Below are positions 37,517 to 46,109 of a stretch of 64,000 nt of DNA, in pieces. Positions within the stretch are counted from its first letter, which is position 1. Every line of letters starts with the position of its first letter. Origin of the DNA: an uncultured Lachnospira sp. (GTDB taxonomy: Bacteria > Bacillota > Clostridia > Lachnospirales > Lachnospiraceae); assembly GCA_910589305.1 (NCBI GenBank), contig CAJUTV010000001.1:123149-187148 (forward strand), in the 5' to 3' direction. The notes below the pieces were generated by a model. That model was given only the letters and a program-made list of their open reading frames with translations, made no database searches and was not told the origin of the DNA. The translations under genes and the position numbers were made by a program.

Positions 37517-37893
37517 TATATTCCTCCAATATCAGCCTTATCCAAACGTACAATTCCATAAAAAGTATGAAGCTTATAAATCTTAAATACATTTGACTGT
37601 ATGCCATATTTAAGATAGATTCTATAATAGTCATGTGTTTGTGTACTATCTATATATTCATAATCAAACAATGTATCCTTCCCTCCAAGCTCCGACTTCA
37701 CCTTATCTATCGTTTCGCTATCAAACTGGTGATTTTCTTCACTCTTTCCATAAATTTCAATCATATGTTGAATATACTGCTTTTTTTCATTTGCTTTTGA
37801 AACACTGATATTCATTGTAATAAAATCTATAGAAATTAAGGTAATAATCACCATAACAATAAGATACAATGAAGTTTCAAGTATTGATTTCAT
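37516..37893 (-). CDS. TadE-like pseudopilin protein
   Basis: 125 residues with one N-terminal membrane helix (about 8-28) containing an acidic residue (ISIDFITMNISVS) and a mostly beta outer domain. It precedes and overlaps the second TadE-like gene by one base, giving translational coupling. Probably an accessory pilin of the same apparatus. No catalytic motif is visible. Confidence 0.6.
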   Translation of the reverse strand: MKSILETSLYLIVMVIITLISIDFITMNISVSKANEKKQYIQHMIEIYGKSEENHQFDSETIDKVKSELGGKDTLFDYEYIDSTQTHDYYRIYLKYGIQSNVFKIYKLHTFYGIVRLDKADIGGI

Positions 37894-37926
37894 ATTTTAA
37901 GACTATTCTCCTTTCTCATTTCAAAC

Positions 37927-38067
37927 TTAACGAAACATCATTTTATCAAATAATTGATTGATTACTTCCTGATAATAAATAACACCCATTCTAACAACAA
38001 TAAAAAATGCAATTTCTGCAATGACCTGAACGACCACGTCTATATACTGCTCTATTATACTTTTCAT
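37927..38067 (-). CDS. 46-residue membrane peptide, pilin-like
   Basis: Starts MKSIIEQYIDVVVQVIAEIA at ATG 38067 with GGAGGTTT directly before, one of the best ribosome sites in the operon. One hydrophobic helix (about 9-32) is followed by a short polar tail. Its beginning resembles the 62-residue peptide at 40989-41177 (both IIExYxxVVV), suggesting two related pilin-like subunits. It lies 33 bases before the first TadE-like gene. Confidence 0.65.
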   Translation of the reverse strand: MKSIIEQYIDVVVQVIAEIAFFIVVRMGVIYYQEVINQLFDKMMFR

Positions 38068-38090
38068 AAACCTCCATTTCTGTGATTTTT

Positions 38091-38186
38091 TCATACAGTG
38101 ACAGCCATTATAATTGTTGCAAATATCAATATAATAGAATTAATAAACGCATACGCCGTTATTGCTTCCCCATATATCGTTACCAT
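38091..38186 (-). CDS. 31-residue hydrophobic peptide, pilin-like
   Basis: From ATG 38186: MVTIYGEAITAYAFINSIIL then a further hydrophobic stretch to the stop, a single helix. The frame stays open 19 codons upstream (with KKFRIRL and YKNKKARNF), which would give a basic leader, but has no ATG, GTG or TTG there, and the ribosome site before ATG is weak. The start codon sits between two arms of an inverted repeat (38148-38231). It ends 23 bases before the 46-residue peptide. Confidence 0.5.
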   Translation of the reverse strand: MVTIYGEAITAYAFINSIILIFATIIMAVTV

Positions 38187-38307
38187 AAAATTTCTCGCTT
38201 TCTTATTTTTATATACAATTAGGCGTATGCGAAACTTTTTATTTTATTGGATAATTTTTTATTTGATAATATTTTATCTAATAAAATTATAAAAATAATG
38301 TTTCGCA
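38148..38307 (-). promoter_or_regulatory. candidate RNA switch: overlapping inverted repeats
   Basis: Three arms lie in mRNA order. Arm A is TGCGAAAC (38307-38300). Arm B is GTTTCGCATACGCC (38235-38222). Arm C is GGCGTATGCG (38157-38148). B pairs with A over eight bases, extended by AT-rich pairing, or with C over ten bases. The two pairings share CGCA and exclude each other. The start codon of the 31-residue peptide (38186-38184) lies in the B-C loop. Inferred from sequence only. Confidence 0.45.
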
Positions 38308-38391
38308 ATTGCCCAATATAAAATAAATATATTATTTGTAAATATAAAATATTAACACATAATAATCAATTTTATTTATATATAAATATTA

Positions 38392-39849
38392 TTATAAATA
38401 ATTTGTTATTACTAAAAGCATATCTGCAGATATTTTTAATGAGACAAAAATCATTGGGATATATTCTGCAAACTGCATCATACTGATACTATTTTGATTT
38501 TTTACCTCCTCATGTTTATCTATCATTTCATAATTTCTTTTAATCAAGGTATTCATAGTGATATCAATACTTTCATAATCTAATTCAGAGATTGAATAAA
38601 GCATTTTTACTGTGGACGATATATCAAGAATTTCATACTCACTAAGAAAATTGTAATATGGTCTTACATCTGCAGGCGATTCTTCCAATTCATAAATAAA
38701 TCGACCCAAAGAAGGTTTTATTACTGCTGGACACGAATCATATGTTTCCACAATCGCTGTATGTAATGGTGCTTCTGCCAAATTAATAACAACATCACGC
38801 AGCCACTCAGAAAATGCAATATAAATATCTTCCTGCAACCTCAATAAAGCACTTTTTTTATTTAATTTTGGTGTTACTATAATACCAATTGCAACCATCA
38901 ACACAACCATTCCTATAAAAAGATTGAACCATACAGCAATAACAAATGATATACACGCTATTATTGCACCCACAATCCAACCAAATTTTTTAACAGCTTC
39001 TGGCTTTTTACCAAATGCAAACGCATAATCTTTCATGATTTTATTTTCATCTCTTTTTGAGTCAAGCCAATTTTTACAATGATGTACTTGCACATATGTA
39101 TAATACACAAGACACCCCATAACAAATGCCATTGACACAAATTGATATATTGCATTATTTGAAATATCCATTGTTATCTCAGAAATTCCACTAAGCATAG
39201 AACTTATTATTACAGATATAGAAGCTAATACACAGCTAATAAAAATTCCAATAATAGAATTTGTTTTGATATGTTTGATATCTTCTTGATATTTATAAAT
39301 TCGTTTTACCCATTTATCAAAATCCATCAACAAAATTTCAAGGGAATGATTATAACTGCCGCCTTTTTCTTCGATACTGATTAAAAAGCGATGCAACGTT
39401 TTTACTCTCTGACAATCATATTCTTTTTCAATAATGCTCAATGCTTTTTGAAAAATATCGGGCGATTTATCCATCTCAATTTCATAGATTGCTTTATCGA
39501 CTGCCTGTTTCATTTTTCCACTCACAATTTTAGAGACATCTTTTAATGCTGTAACAATTTTGGGGCTTCTTTGAAATGAATAGGACATTTGATGAATATA
39601 GATATCTACATCATTAAATCGAATATTCTCCTTTTTTTGCAAATAACTATGAAGTAAAAGGACAGGCACACAAAATAATCCTAACAATACAACTAGCATT
39701 ATATATATAAAATTCATTTTATATGTAATACATACACCTACCATAACAGTCATAAATATTAAAATATAAATCATATTCTTTTTTGTATATGGTTGTATAT
39801 CACAATACCTTGCTAATTCTTTCATATCTTTATAACTTTTTATCTTCAC
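38392..39849 (-). CDS. TadB/TadC-like inner-membrane platform protein
   Basis: 485 residues with a GTG start (39849) chosen because GGAGGGATAT lies directly before. Hydrophobic pairs occur near 25-70, 200-255, 290-335 and at the C-terminus. Between them are two T2SSF-like cytosolic helical segments (about 85-190 and 345-450, the latter with EWLRDVVINLAEAPLHTA). In standard Tad systems TadB and TadC are separate proteins; this one seems to combine both. It overlaps the ATPase gene by 20 bases. Confidence 0.75.
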   Translation of the reverse strand: MKIKSYKDMKELARYCDIQPYTKKNMIYILIFMTVMVGVCITYKMNFIYIMLVVLLGLFCVPVLLLHSYLQKKENIRFNDVDIYIHQMSYSFQRSPKIVTALKDVSKIVSGKMKQAVDKAIYEIEMDKSPDIFQKALSIIEKEYDCQRVKTLHRFLISIEEKGGSYNHSLEILLMDFDKWVKRIYKYQEDIKHIKTNSIIGIFISCVLASISVIISSMLSGISEITMDISNNAIYQFVSMAFVMGCLVYYTYVQVHHCKNWLDSKRDENKIMKDYAFAFGKKPEAVKKFGWIVGAIIACISFVIAVWFNLFIGMVVLMVAIGIIVTPKLNKKSALLRLQEDIYIAFSEWLRDVVINLAEAPLHTAIVETYDSCPAVIKPSLGRFIYELEESPADVRPYYNFLSEYEILDISSTVKMLYSISELDYESIDITMNTLIKRNYEMIDKHEEVKNQNSISMMQFAEYIPMIFVSLKISADMLLVITNYL

Positions 39850-40888
39850 ATATCCCTCCAATTCTGTCATAGGGATTAACAATCCCATATTTATTAAACC
39901 GTTGAAGTATTAAATGGGGTAACTCCATTGAAGTAAATTCGCCATTTTCATATAGTACTGTACATTGATTCACGCCATTATCTCTTGTAAAAAATGCAAC
40001 CTCCTTAATTTGTCTTCTCTCATATTTGTCACATTCAACCAACACGCCTACGTCAATATATTTATATATACTGTTTATAAAGCGGTCTGTAACATTGCTT
40101 TCACCCAGCATATTGTACATTCTGTCTGGAATGCTTCGCACACTGTCAAGATGCATTGTTGTCATACAATAAGCACCTGTTGACAACGAATTCATCAGGT
40201 CAAGAACTTCAGCTCCTCTTGATTCAGACAATAACATCCAATCAATATTATGCCTTAAACCTGCTCGTATCACTTGAGAGTACGAAAATTTACTGTCAAC
40301 AAAAAATTCTACACATTTTTTTCCAGGATTAATTGTTCTGTAATGAATTTCTTGATTGTCTTCATAGACGCCAACCTTTTCATTGGCTGGTATAAATGTA
40401 GACAGATACTTTAACAGCTCTGTTTTTCCTGCATGTGGCTGTCCTCCAATCACACAATTCATATGCGCTATAATACAATTTTCTAATATATTAATAATGA
40501 TTTCTGGAGCATATCTGCTCTCTATTAAGGATTTGTGGCAAAACCGAATGCTTCGGGGTATTTTTCTTATTGCTACACTTTTACTGCCGCAGCGCGATTC
40601 ATGCCATATAGAAATTCTAAGAGTCTCAGTGTTTGCCTCCAACACTGGATTAGACCGGTTGAATGATGTCATCATAATATTGGCAAGTCGAATGGATAAA
40701 TTATCAACATACGACTTTTCTAATTTTCTTTGTGATATATAACTTCCTTTTGTCAAATCGGTTATCCACAGATGTTCACCATCCCACTCGATATCTGTAA
40801 TATTATTATTGTTAATTTCTTCGGAAAGGTCTTGAAATAACTCTTCCCTATGCTGATTAATCAAATTTTTTAAATCATCTTCCTGCAA
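39830..40888 (-). CDS. TadA/CpaF-type pilus assembly ATPase
   Basis: 352 residues of the type II/IV secretion ATPase superfamily. Walker A is GGQPHAGKTE (about 148-157). An Asp box-like VYEDNQEIHY, the Walker B-like DWMLLSESRGAEVLDLM, and a His box in TTMHLDSV follow. The N-terminal domain is short and has ISQRKLEKSYVDNLSIRLA before the core. The start is TTG 40888 with GGAG nine bases upstream; no ATG fits. It powers pilus assembly or secretion with the membrane protein encoded next. Confidence 0.85.
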   Translation of the reverse strand: MQEDDLKNLINQHREELFQDLSEEINNNNITDIEWDGEHLWITDLTKGSYISQRKLEKSYVDNLSIRLANIMMTSFNRSNPVLEANTETLRISIWHESRCGSKSVAIRKIPRSIRFCHKSLIESRYAPEIIINILENCIIAHMNCVIGGQPHAGKTELLKYLSTFIPANEKVGVYEDNQEIHYRTINPGKKCVEFFVDSKFSYSQVIRAGLRHNIDWMLLSESRGAEVLDLMNSLSTGAYCMTTMHLDSVRSIPDRMYNMLGESNVTDRFINSIYKYIDVGVLVECDKYERRQIKEVAFFTRDNGVNQCTVLYENGEFTSMELPHLILQRFNKYGIVNPYDRIGGICEDKKL

Positions 40889-40988
40889 TCATTTATTCTC
40901 CATTCTGTATCCTATTGCTCTTTGCAGTACTTTTCTTTCTATCACACTCCTTTATATCTTTACTTTTTTATTCAGGCAGCTTCTATCT

Positions 40989-41177
40989 TTATCCATTCTG
41001 CTCACCTGAACCCTGCCCTAACACTTCTGTTATCTGCTGTTCATAAGAAATGTTATCAACAGCCGATGTTGTTTTTGTGTTGACAATCTTTACAACGGCA
41101 ACTGTCAATAAAACGGCTGCCAATGCCGCCGCTAAGGCTACAACAACCTTTCCATAATGTTCAATAATATCGTGCAT
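40989..41177 (-). CDS. 62-residue pilin-like peptide, first gene of the Tad-like operon
   Basis: MHDIIEHYGKVVVALAAALA leads an Ala/Val-rich helix (about 9-31) and a polar Gly/Gln-rich tail ending GSGEQNG. AGGAGGAAGAG precedes ATG 41177, so it should be strongly expressed. Size, single helix and position before the ATPase fit a major pilin. It lacks the classical Flp prepilin cleavage motif with Glu at +5, so processing is uncertain. Confidence 0.65.
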   Translation of the reverse strand: MHDIIEHYGKVVVALAAALAAVLLTVAVVKIVNTKTTSAVDNISYEQQITEVLGQGSGEQNG

Positions 41178-41221
41178 ATGCTCTTCCTCCTTTTTTATAT
41201 GATATTTTTATTACAATTAAA

Positions 41222-41250
41222 ATAATACCACTAATATATATATTTGTAAA
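41222..41250 (-). promoter_or_regulatory. SigA promoter of the Tad-like operon
   Basis: Minus strand TTTACA (41250-41245), 17 bases, TATTAT (41227-41222), with a start near 41215 and a 35-base leader to the first pilin-like gene. In the gap 41178-41532 it is followed upstream by an A/T-rich block, a more GC-rich non-genic stretch (41310-41396) and the terminator of the leu operon. Confidence 0.75.
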
Positions 41251-41396
41251 GTAGTTTTTTTATTTTTTTTATATTTTTTATTTTCCTTGTTTCTACTACA
41301 AACCATCAATTGAGTAAAGAAGATTTTTCTTCCCCTATCCGCACGCCGGGCATCCATCAGCTTGCTGACATATTTCATTTAGACACCTGTGTGCAT

Positions 41397-41500
41397 AAAA
41401 AAGAAGCTGTTGCAAAAAGAATTTCAAACACTATATATAGTTTTGTTTTAACATTATCATACTATATACAGCATAAAATTTCTATTTTACAACAGCCTCC
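41397..41500 (-). terminator. terminator of the leuCD-glycosyltransferase operon
   Basis: Long minus-strand stem: GAGGCTGTTGTAAAA (about 41499-41485) pairs with TTTTTGCAACAGCTTC (about 41418-41403), with an inner stem CTGTATATAGT/ACTATATATAG, then TTTTTT. It lies some 30 bases after the glycosyltransferase stop. Confidence 0.75.
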
Positions 41501-41532
41501 TATTTATATATTAAGGCAGCTGCCTTATTTGA

Positions 41533-42591
41533 TTATTCATTTTTCTTATTTCCTGCATTGATATACTGTTTCATTGCCTTTGCAATCTGATAAAATTCAT
41601 TTTCATCAATTGGGGTTTCCAACATATCCAGCATAATATTATACACTTCTGCAAATGCACCCTTTAAATATGGATTCTCTTTATATGCTGGCACCGTTTT
41701 TTTTGTTTCATTTTTTAACAATAAAAACAGGTCATAGGATGGCTTATCAAAGCGCAAAAACAACATTTTCATTCCAGCTAAATAAAATGTCTTAATAAAA
41801 TCATATTCTACAGCAGCTGGAAATTTATCAAAAAATCCTGTCTGTTTATATTTATCCCATTTTAACTGATTCACCTTTAACAAATCCAAATGATAATTGG
41901 CATTTTTCTTTAAAACAGTTGATTCTTCATTAACAAAATAATGATATAATTTTTCGTTAAGGATACATAATGTTCTTGCATACATATACAATAATGCTGC
42001 AAAATAGATATCTTCATAGGCTATACTTTCAGGAAACACAATATCATTTTCTATAAAAAATGATTTTCTAAACAGTTTATCCCACACGCCGCTTCCAACA
42101 ACGTCCGATACTAAAAAATCACCAGCTTGTGATTCTTCTATATTTACATAAACATCTTGTTCTTCCGTTCTTCTCTCATCTTCCTTCAAATATAAATTCC
42201 CGCTCTTGCCATTATCTCTTATATGACGGCAATACACAAAATCACAAGGATTTTGCAGCATTGTATTGTACATTTTACTGTACATATCTTTCTCTATCCA
42301 ATCATCGGAATCAACAAATGTGATATACTCTGCTTTTGCCGCCTTTATTCCCAGATTTCTAGCACCTCCCTGTCTTTTATTAACAGGACTCTCAATAACT
42401 TCTATTGAATCAGGATAACGTTTTTGATACGATTTTAAAATTGCCACCGTATCATCTGTTGATGCATCATCAACACATATCAACTGTAAATGTTCTATAC
42501 CAATATCCTGTGCAATAATCGAGTCAAGACAACGTGCCGCATATGAAACAGCATTATAAAATGGAATAATTACACTAATTTTACTTTTCAT
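41533..42591 (-). CDS. family 2 glycosyltransferase
   Basis: 352 residues, GT-A fold. MKSKISVIIPFYNAVSYAAR opens the nucleotide-sugar domain. Metal-binding FVDSDDWIEKDMY holds the DxD near residue 95, and the acceptor-side ETxY-like motif is replaced by SIAYEDIYFAALLY. There is no membrane segment. It probably adds a sugar to a surface glycan. It overlaps leuD by 11 bases, an unexpected coupling to leucine synthesis; GAGGG lies 16 bases upstream of ATG, so reinitiation is likely. Confidence 0.9.
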   Translation of the reverse strand: MKSKISVIIPFYNAVSYAARCLDSIIAQDIGIEHLQLICVDDASTDDTVAILKSYQKRYPDSIEVIESPVNKRQGGARNLGIKAAKAEYITFVDSDDWIEKDMYSKMYNTMLQNPCDFVYCRHIRDNGKSGNLYLKEDERRTEEQDVYVNIEESQAGDFLVSDVVGSGVWDKLFRKSFFIENDIVFPESIAYEDIYFAALLYMYARTLCILNEKLYHYFVNEESTVLKKNANYHLDLLKVNQLKWDKYKQTGFFDKFPAAVEYDFIKTFYLAGMKMLFLRFDKPSYDLFLLLKNETKKTVPAYKENPYLKGAFAEVYNIMLDMLETPIDENEFYQIAKAMKQYINAGNKKNE

Positions 42592-43066
42592 TAATATAGT
42601 TTACAAGACCCTCTGCTTTTATTATTTTTTGCATAAACTCTGGAAATGCCTGACCTTGAAAGGATTTTCCTGTCGTTTTATCCGTTATAACACCGCTGTC
42701 AAAATCGACACAAACTGTATCACCATTTGCAATTGCTTTTGCTGCCTCAGGACACTCAATAATTGGCAATCCAATATTAATTGCATTTCGATAAAAAATT
42801 CGCGCAAACGTCTCTGCAATCACACAGCTTACACCTGCTACCTTAATGGCAATTGGCGCATGTTCTCTTGATGAACCACAGCCAAAATTCTTATTTGCAA
42901 CAATAATATCGCCTTTTTTGACATTTTTAATAAAATCCTTATCAATATCTTCCATACAATGTAATGCCAACTCTTTTGGGTCTGATGAATTAAGATATCT
43001 TGCAGGAATAATCACATCTGTATCTACATTATCACCATATTTAAAAACGCTTCCTTCCGCTTTCAT
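42581..43066 (-). CDS. leuD: 3-isopropylmalate dehydratase small subunit
   Basis: 161 residues. Start MKAEGSVFKYGDNVDTDVII at ATG 43066 is chosen because GGAG lies six bases upstream; an in-frame ATG four codons earlier lacks a site. FGCGSSREHAPIAIK and YRNAINIGLP are aconitase swivel-domain signatures. It forms the isomerase with LeuC in leucine biosynthesis. It follows leuC by 145 bases. Confidence 0.96.
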   Translation of the reverse strand: MKAEGSVFKYGDNVDTDVIIPARYLNSSDPKELALHCMEDIDKDFIKNVKKGDIIVANKNFGCGSSREHAPIAIKVAGVSCVIAETFARIFYRNAINIGLPIIECPEAAKAIANGDTVCVDFDSGVITDKTTGKSFQGQAFPEFMQKIIKAEGLVNYINEK

Positions 43067-43211
43067 ACCATTCTCCATTTCTATGTCATTTTTAATTTAT
43101 TTCATTCCATAACAAAACTATGCAATATTTGACCTTCACACAATACATAAATAAACTAAAGTCTGTGTCAACACAACATTTAGCTTATCACTTACAAAAT
43201 CACCACACTTG

Positions 43212-44477
43212 TTACATGCCAATATCAGCTGGCTGACTTATTTTTCCTGTCACAGCACTGGCTGCTGCCACAGCTGGACTTGCTAAATAAATCTCCGAGT
43301 TGACATGTCCCATACGACCGACAAAATTTCGGTTTGTCGTTGATACGCATCGTTCTCCTTCTGCAAGAATACCCATATATCCACCAAGACATGGTCCACA
43401 AGTAGGCGTGCTTACAACAGCTCCTGCATTAATAAATATTTGAACAAGACCTTCCTCAATAGCCTTTAAATAAATAGCCTGTGTCGCAGGAATTACTATA
43501 ACACGCAATCCCTTTGCAACTTTTTTGCCTTCCAATATCTTTGCAGCACATCTTAAATCATCAAGACGTCCATTTGTGCAAGAACCAATAACAACCTGAT
43601 TAATTGCAATATCTTCTATGCTGTCAACTGTATGAGTATTTTCTGGAAGATGCGGAAATGAAACGGTTGGCTTTATCGTTGATAAATCAATCTCTATCAC
43701 TCTGTCATACTCGGCATCTTCATCAGCAACATACTCTTTAAATGGACGCTTAGAATGTTCGTTCATATATTGTCTTGCAAGGTCATCCACTGGGAATATA
43801 CCATTTTTAGCACCTGCTTCAATAGCCATATTCGCAATAGTAAATCGGTCGTCCATAGAAAGATTGGCTATACCGTCTCCTGTAAATTCCATTGATTGAT
43901 ACAAAGCTCCATCAACGCCAATCATTCCAATAATATGTAAAATAACATCTTTGCCGCTAACCCATGTATTTAATTTGCCTGTAAGAACAAATTGAATGGC
44001 AGACGGCACTTTAAACCATGCTTTTCCTGTAGCCATACCAGCTGCCATATCCGTAGAGCCAACGCCTGTAGAAAATGCGCCAAGTGCGCCATATGTACAT
44101 GTATGTGAATCGGCGCCAATAATAACATCACCTGCAACTGTCAAGCCTTGTTCTGGCAGCAGCGCATGTTCAATTCCCATCTGTCCAACTTCAAAATAAT
44201 TAGTAATATCATGCTTCATTGCAAACTCACGAACACATTTGCAGTGCTCTGCAGATTTAATATCCTTATTAGGCACAAAATGGTCTGGCACCAATGCAAT
44301 TTTATCCTTATCAAAAACCGTCTTTACTGTCATTTTTTCCATTTCATGGATAGCTACTGGTGACGTGATATCATTGCCAAGTACAAGGTCTAAATCGGCC
44401 TCAATCAACTGTCCTGCTTTGACCTCATCAAGCCCTGCATGTGCTGCAAGAATTTTTTGCGTCATTGTCATTCCCAT
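43212..44477 (-). CDS. leuC: 3-isopropylmalate dehydratase large subunit
   Basis: 421 residues, the shorter HacA-like type of LeuC. The 4Fe-4S ligands are visible in GSCTNGR and TPTCGPCLGG. Substrate motifs include DSHTCTYGALGAF and NRNFVGRMGH. It isomerises 2-isopropylmalate to 3-isopropylmalate with LeuD. A 270-base leader separates it from the promoter at 44752-44781. The ribosome site is AGAGGAAGGAT. Confidence 0.97.
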   Translation of the reverse strand: MGMTMTQKILAAHAGLDEVKAGQLIEADLDLVLGNDITSPVAIHEMEKMTVKTVFDKDKIALVPDHFVPNKDIKSAEHCKCVREFAMKHDITNYFEVGQMGIEHALLPEQGLTVAGDVIIGADSHTCTYGALGAFSTGVGSTDMAAGMATGKAWFKVPSAIQFVLTGKLNTWVSGKDVILHIIGMIGVDGALYQSMEFTGDGIANLSMDDRFTIANMAIEAGAKNGIFPVDDLARQYMNEHSKRPFKEYVADEDAEYDRVIEIDLSTIKPTVSFPHLPENTHTVDSIEDIAINQVVIGSCTNGRLDDLRCAAKILEGKKVAKGLRVIVIPATQAIYLKAIEEGLVQIFINAGAVVSTPTCGPCLGGYMGILAEGERCVSTTNRNFVGRMGHVNSEIYLASPAVAAASAVTGKISQPADIGM

Positions 44478-44544
44478 ATTTTATATCCTTCCTCTCTTTT
44501 TAATTTTTTCTATTCTTTGTATCAAGAAATTATTTAACATCAGT

Positions 44545-44585
44545 TGATAATTCATCCTACGACTAAAGTCGCGGGTGTTCTTGCC
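44545..44585 (-). mobile_element. remnant end of an IS200/IS605-type element
   Basis: Minus strand GGCAAGAACACCCGCGACTT and GTCGTAGGATGAATTATC with the small stem CGACT-TT-AGTCG-like hairpin (44560-44571). This strongly resembles the right-end hairpin following TnpB genes. No transposase or TnpB frame remains. The remnant lies inside the leuC leader, 70 bases before the start. The rest of 44478-44987 is leader and promoter DNA without genes. Confidence 0.5.
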
Positions 44586-44751
44586 TTATATCATAAAAAT
44601 CCTCTACTCTAAAGCATACTGTAAAAACGACATTAATAAAAAACGATATATTTTTTGTCGCTTTATATAAAACAACAGTCAAACAGAATTTTTACAAATT
44701 ATTATATGAAAAAAGTAAAACAAAGAATAAAATTTTTAAGCTGTCTTTGCC

Positions 44752-44781
44752 ATTGTATAACATTCATCTATTTTATGTAAA
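44752..44781 (-). promoter_or_regulatory. promoter of leuC
   Basis: Minus strand TTTACA (44781-44776), then either 16 bases to TATACA or 18 bases to TACAAT, with a TG before the box. It gives a leader of about 270 AT-rich bases carrying the IS remnant. No T-box motif is present. Confidence 0.55.
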
Positions 44782-44987
44782 TATTATTTTATAATTTTTT
44801 CTTTACATAGGATAATAGACTCCGTAAATCAAACATCTATTTACAATTGGATTCGTGTTTTGCTTACCATCAAATTATTGCTTTGTGCTATTTTTTTACA
44901 AACAAATCAACATTTCACTAATAAAAAATAATTATTCTTATAGTTCAACAAAGATAAGCTATTACCGTCGTTTTTACAAAATAATAA

Positions 44988-46058
44988 TTAACAAAGCTGC
45001 ATTGTAACTGAATATTTCTCATCTTTTACACAAACCGTTCCCATACTTCCGCAAATAATTGGTATAGATGGTGCAATATGTCCAATATCAATATCCATCA
45101 CAACAGGCACATGATATTTCCCTATAATACCTGTCACTGCATCATATTGATTTAATCCCATTATATTTTGTCCCATAACAAGCGGACGCCCAATAATAAA
45201 ACCTTTTACATAGCGGAACCATCCTGCATTATCCATCTGCCACATAGCCCGTCTTATAGAAAATACATTTAAGTCACAACTTTCAAGAAACCATATAAAA
45301 CCATCGTCCTTGTATCGTTCAAGAAATTCACCAACCTTGTCAAATTTTGTCCCTGTCAGATTGACAAGGCAATCCATACAGCCTCCGATTAATCTTCCAG
45401 TAAATTTGACACCTATTTTACTATCACAGGGTTTATCCCCTATAAAACATTGAATGACACTTTCTTCTGTATCATTTATTGGTGCTAAAGGATTTTCTTC
45501 GCAACGCAAAGACTCTTTTTCCCACCGCTCATATCCTTTTACTTGAAACGTTTTAATACCATCACTTGTCTCAACACCTGCTCCATATAGCACTCGATAT
45601 AAATCTTGTACAGATTTGTGCCATGGTTTTATACCAAATGCCCCCACATTTGAGCCATATATTGTAGCGACATCATTAAGTACAGTATGTAAAAAGGTAA
45701 AATTGGTATTATCTGAATATCCTAAATACCATTTTGGTTTTGCATTTTTTATTCGTTCAAAATCCACATAAGGCAAAATTTCACACATCAATTCGCCGCC
45801 GCCGCAAGATATTAAGCCATCATTGTCCTTACTGATATACATATCGGTCAATTCTTTTGCACATGCTTGCGGAGTATTACTAATTCCAATGCCTTTTGCT
45901 TCATATACATTGGGACCTAAATCCAATTTATAGCTTAACATTTCAAATTCTTTACATGCACTTTTAAAACATGATATATAAGGCTCTGTAGCACAGCCAA
46001 AAGAAGGTGCCACAAAGCCTATTGTTTTATCTTCATATAAAAATTCAGGATATCTCAT
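44988..46058 (-). CDS. S66 family LD-carboxypeptidase (MccF-like)
   Basis: 356 residues. The serine nucleophile lies in YLGYSDNTNF, the conserved GGGE-like motif is LISCGGGELM, and the late MDIDIGHIAPSIPI supplies the catalytic His; the Glu is probably in FLESCDLN. S66 enzymes cut tetrapeptide L,D bonds in murein recycling or detoxify microcin C. No signal peptide, so cytosolic. It stands alone behind a structured leader with an extended -10 promoter. Confidence 0.9.
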   Translation of the reverse strand: MRYPEFLYEDKTIGFVAPSFGCATEPYISCFKSACKEFEMLSYKLDLGPNVYEAKGIGISNTPQACAKELTDMYISKDNDGLISCGGGELMCEILPYVDFERIKNAKPKWYLGYSDNTNFTFLHTVLNDVATIYGSNVGAFGIKPWHKSVQDLYRVLYGAGVETSDGIKTFQVKGYERWEKESLRCEENPLAPINDTEESVIQCFIGDKPCDSKIGVKFTGRLIGGCMDCLVNLTGTKFDKVGEFLERYKDDGFIWFLESCDLNVFSIRRAMWQMDNAGWFRYVKGFIIGRPLVMGQNIMGLNQYDAVTGIIGKYHVPVVMDIDIGHIAPSIPIICGSMGTVCVKDEKYSVTMQLC

Positions 46059-46109
46059 AATATCATATTATTATAATGATATATACCATTTTAACCTTAT
46101 CAAAAAAGC

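Noticed and set aside
40900..40960. 18-codon frame before the TadA-type gene
   Set aside because: Its AAAGGAG lies only one base from the GTG, too close for initiation.
44478..44990. Leucine T-box or leader peptide before leuC
   Set aside because: No T-box motif and no run of leucine codons behind a ribosome site; only an IS-type remnant and promoter seen.
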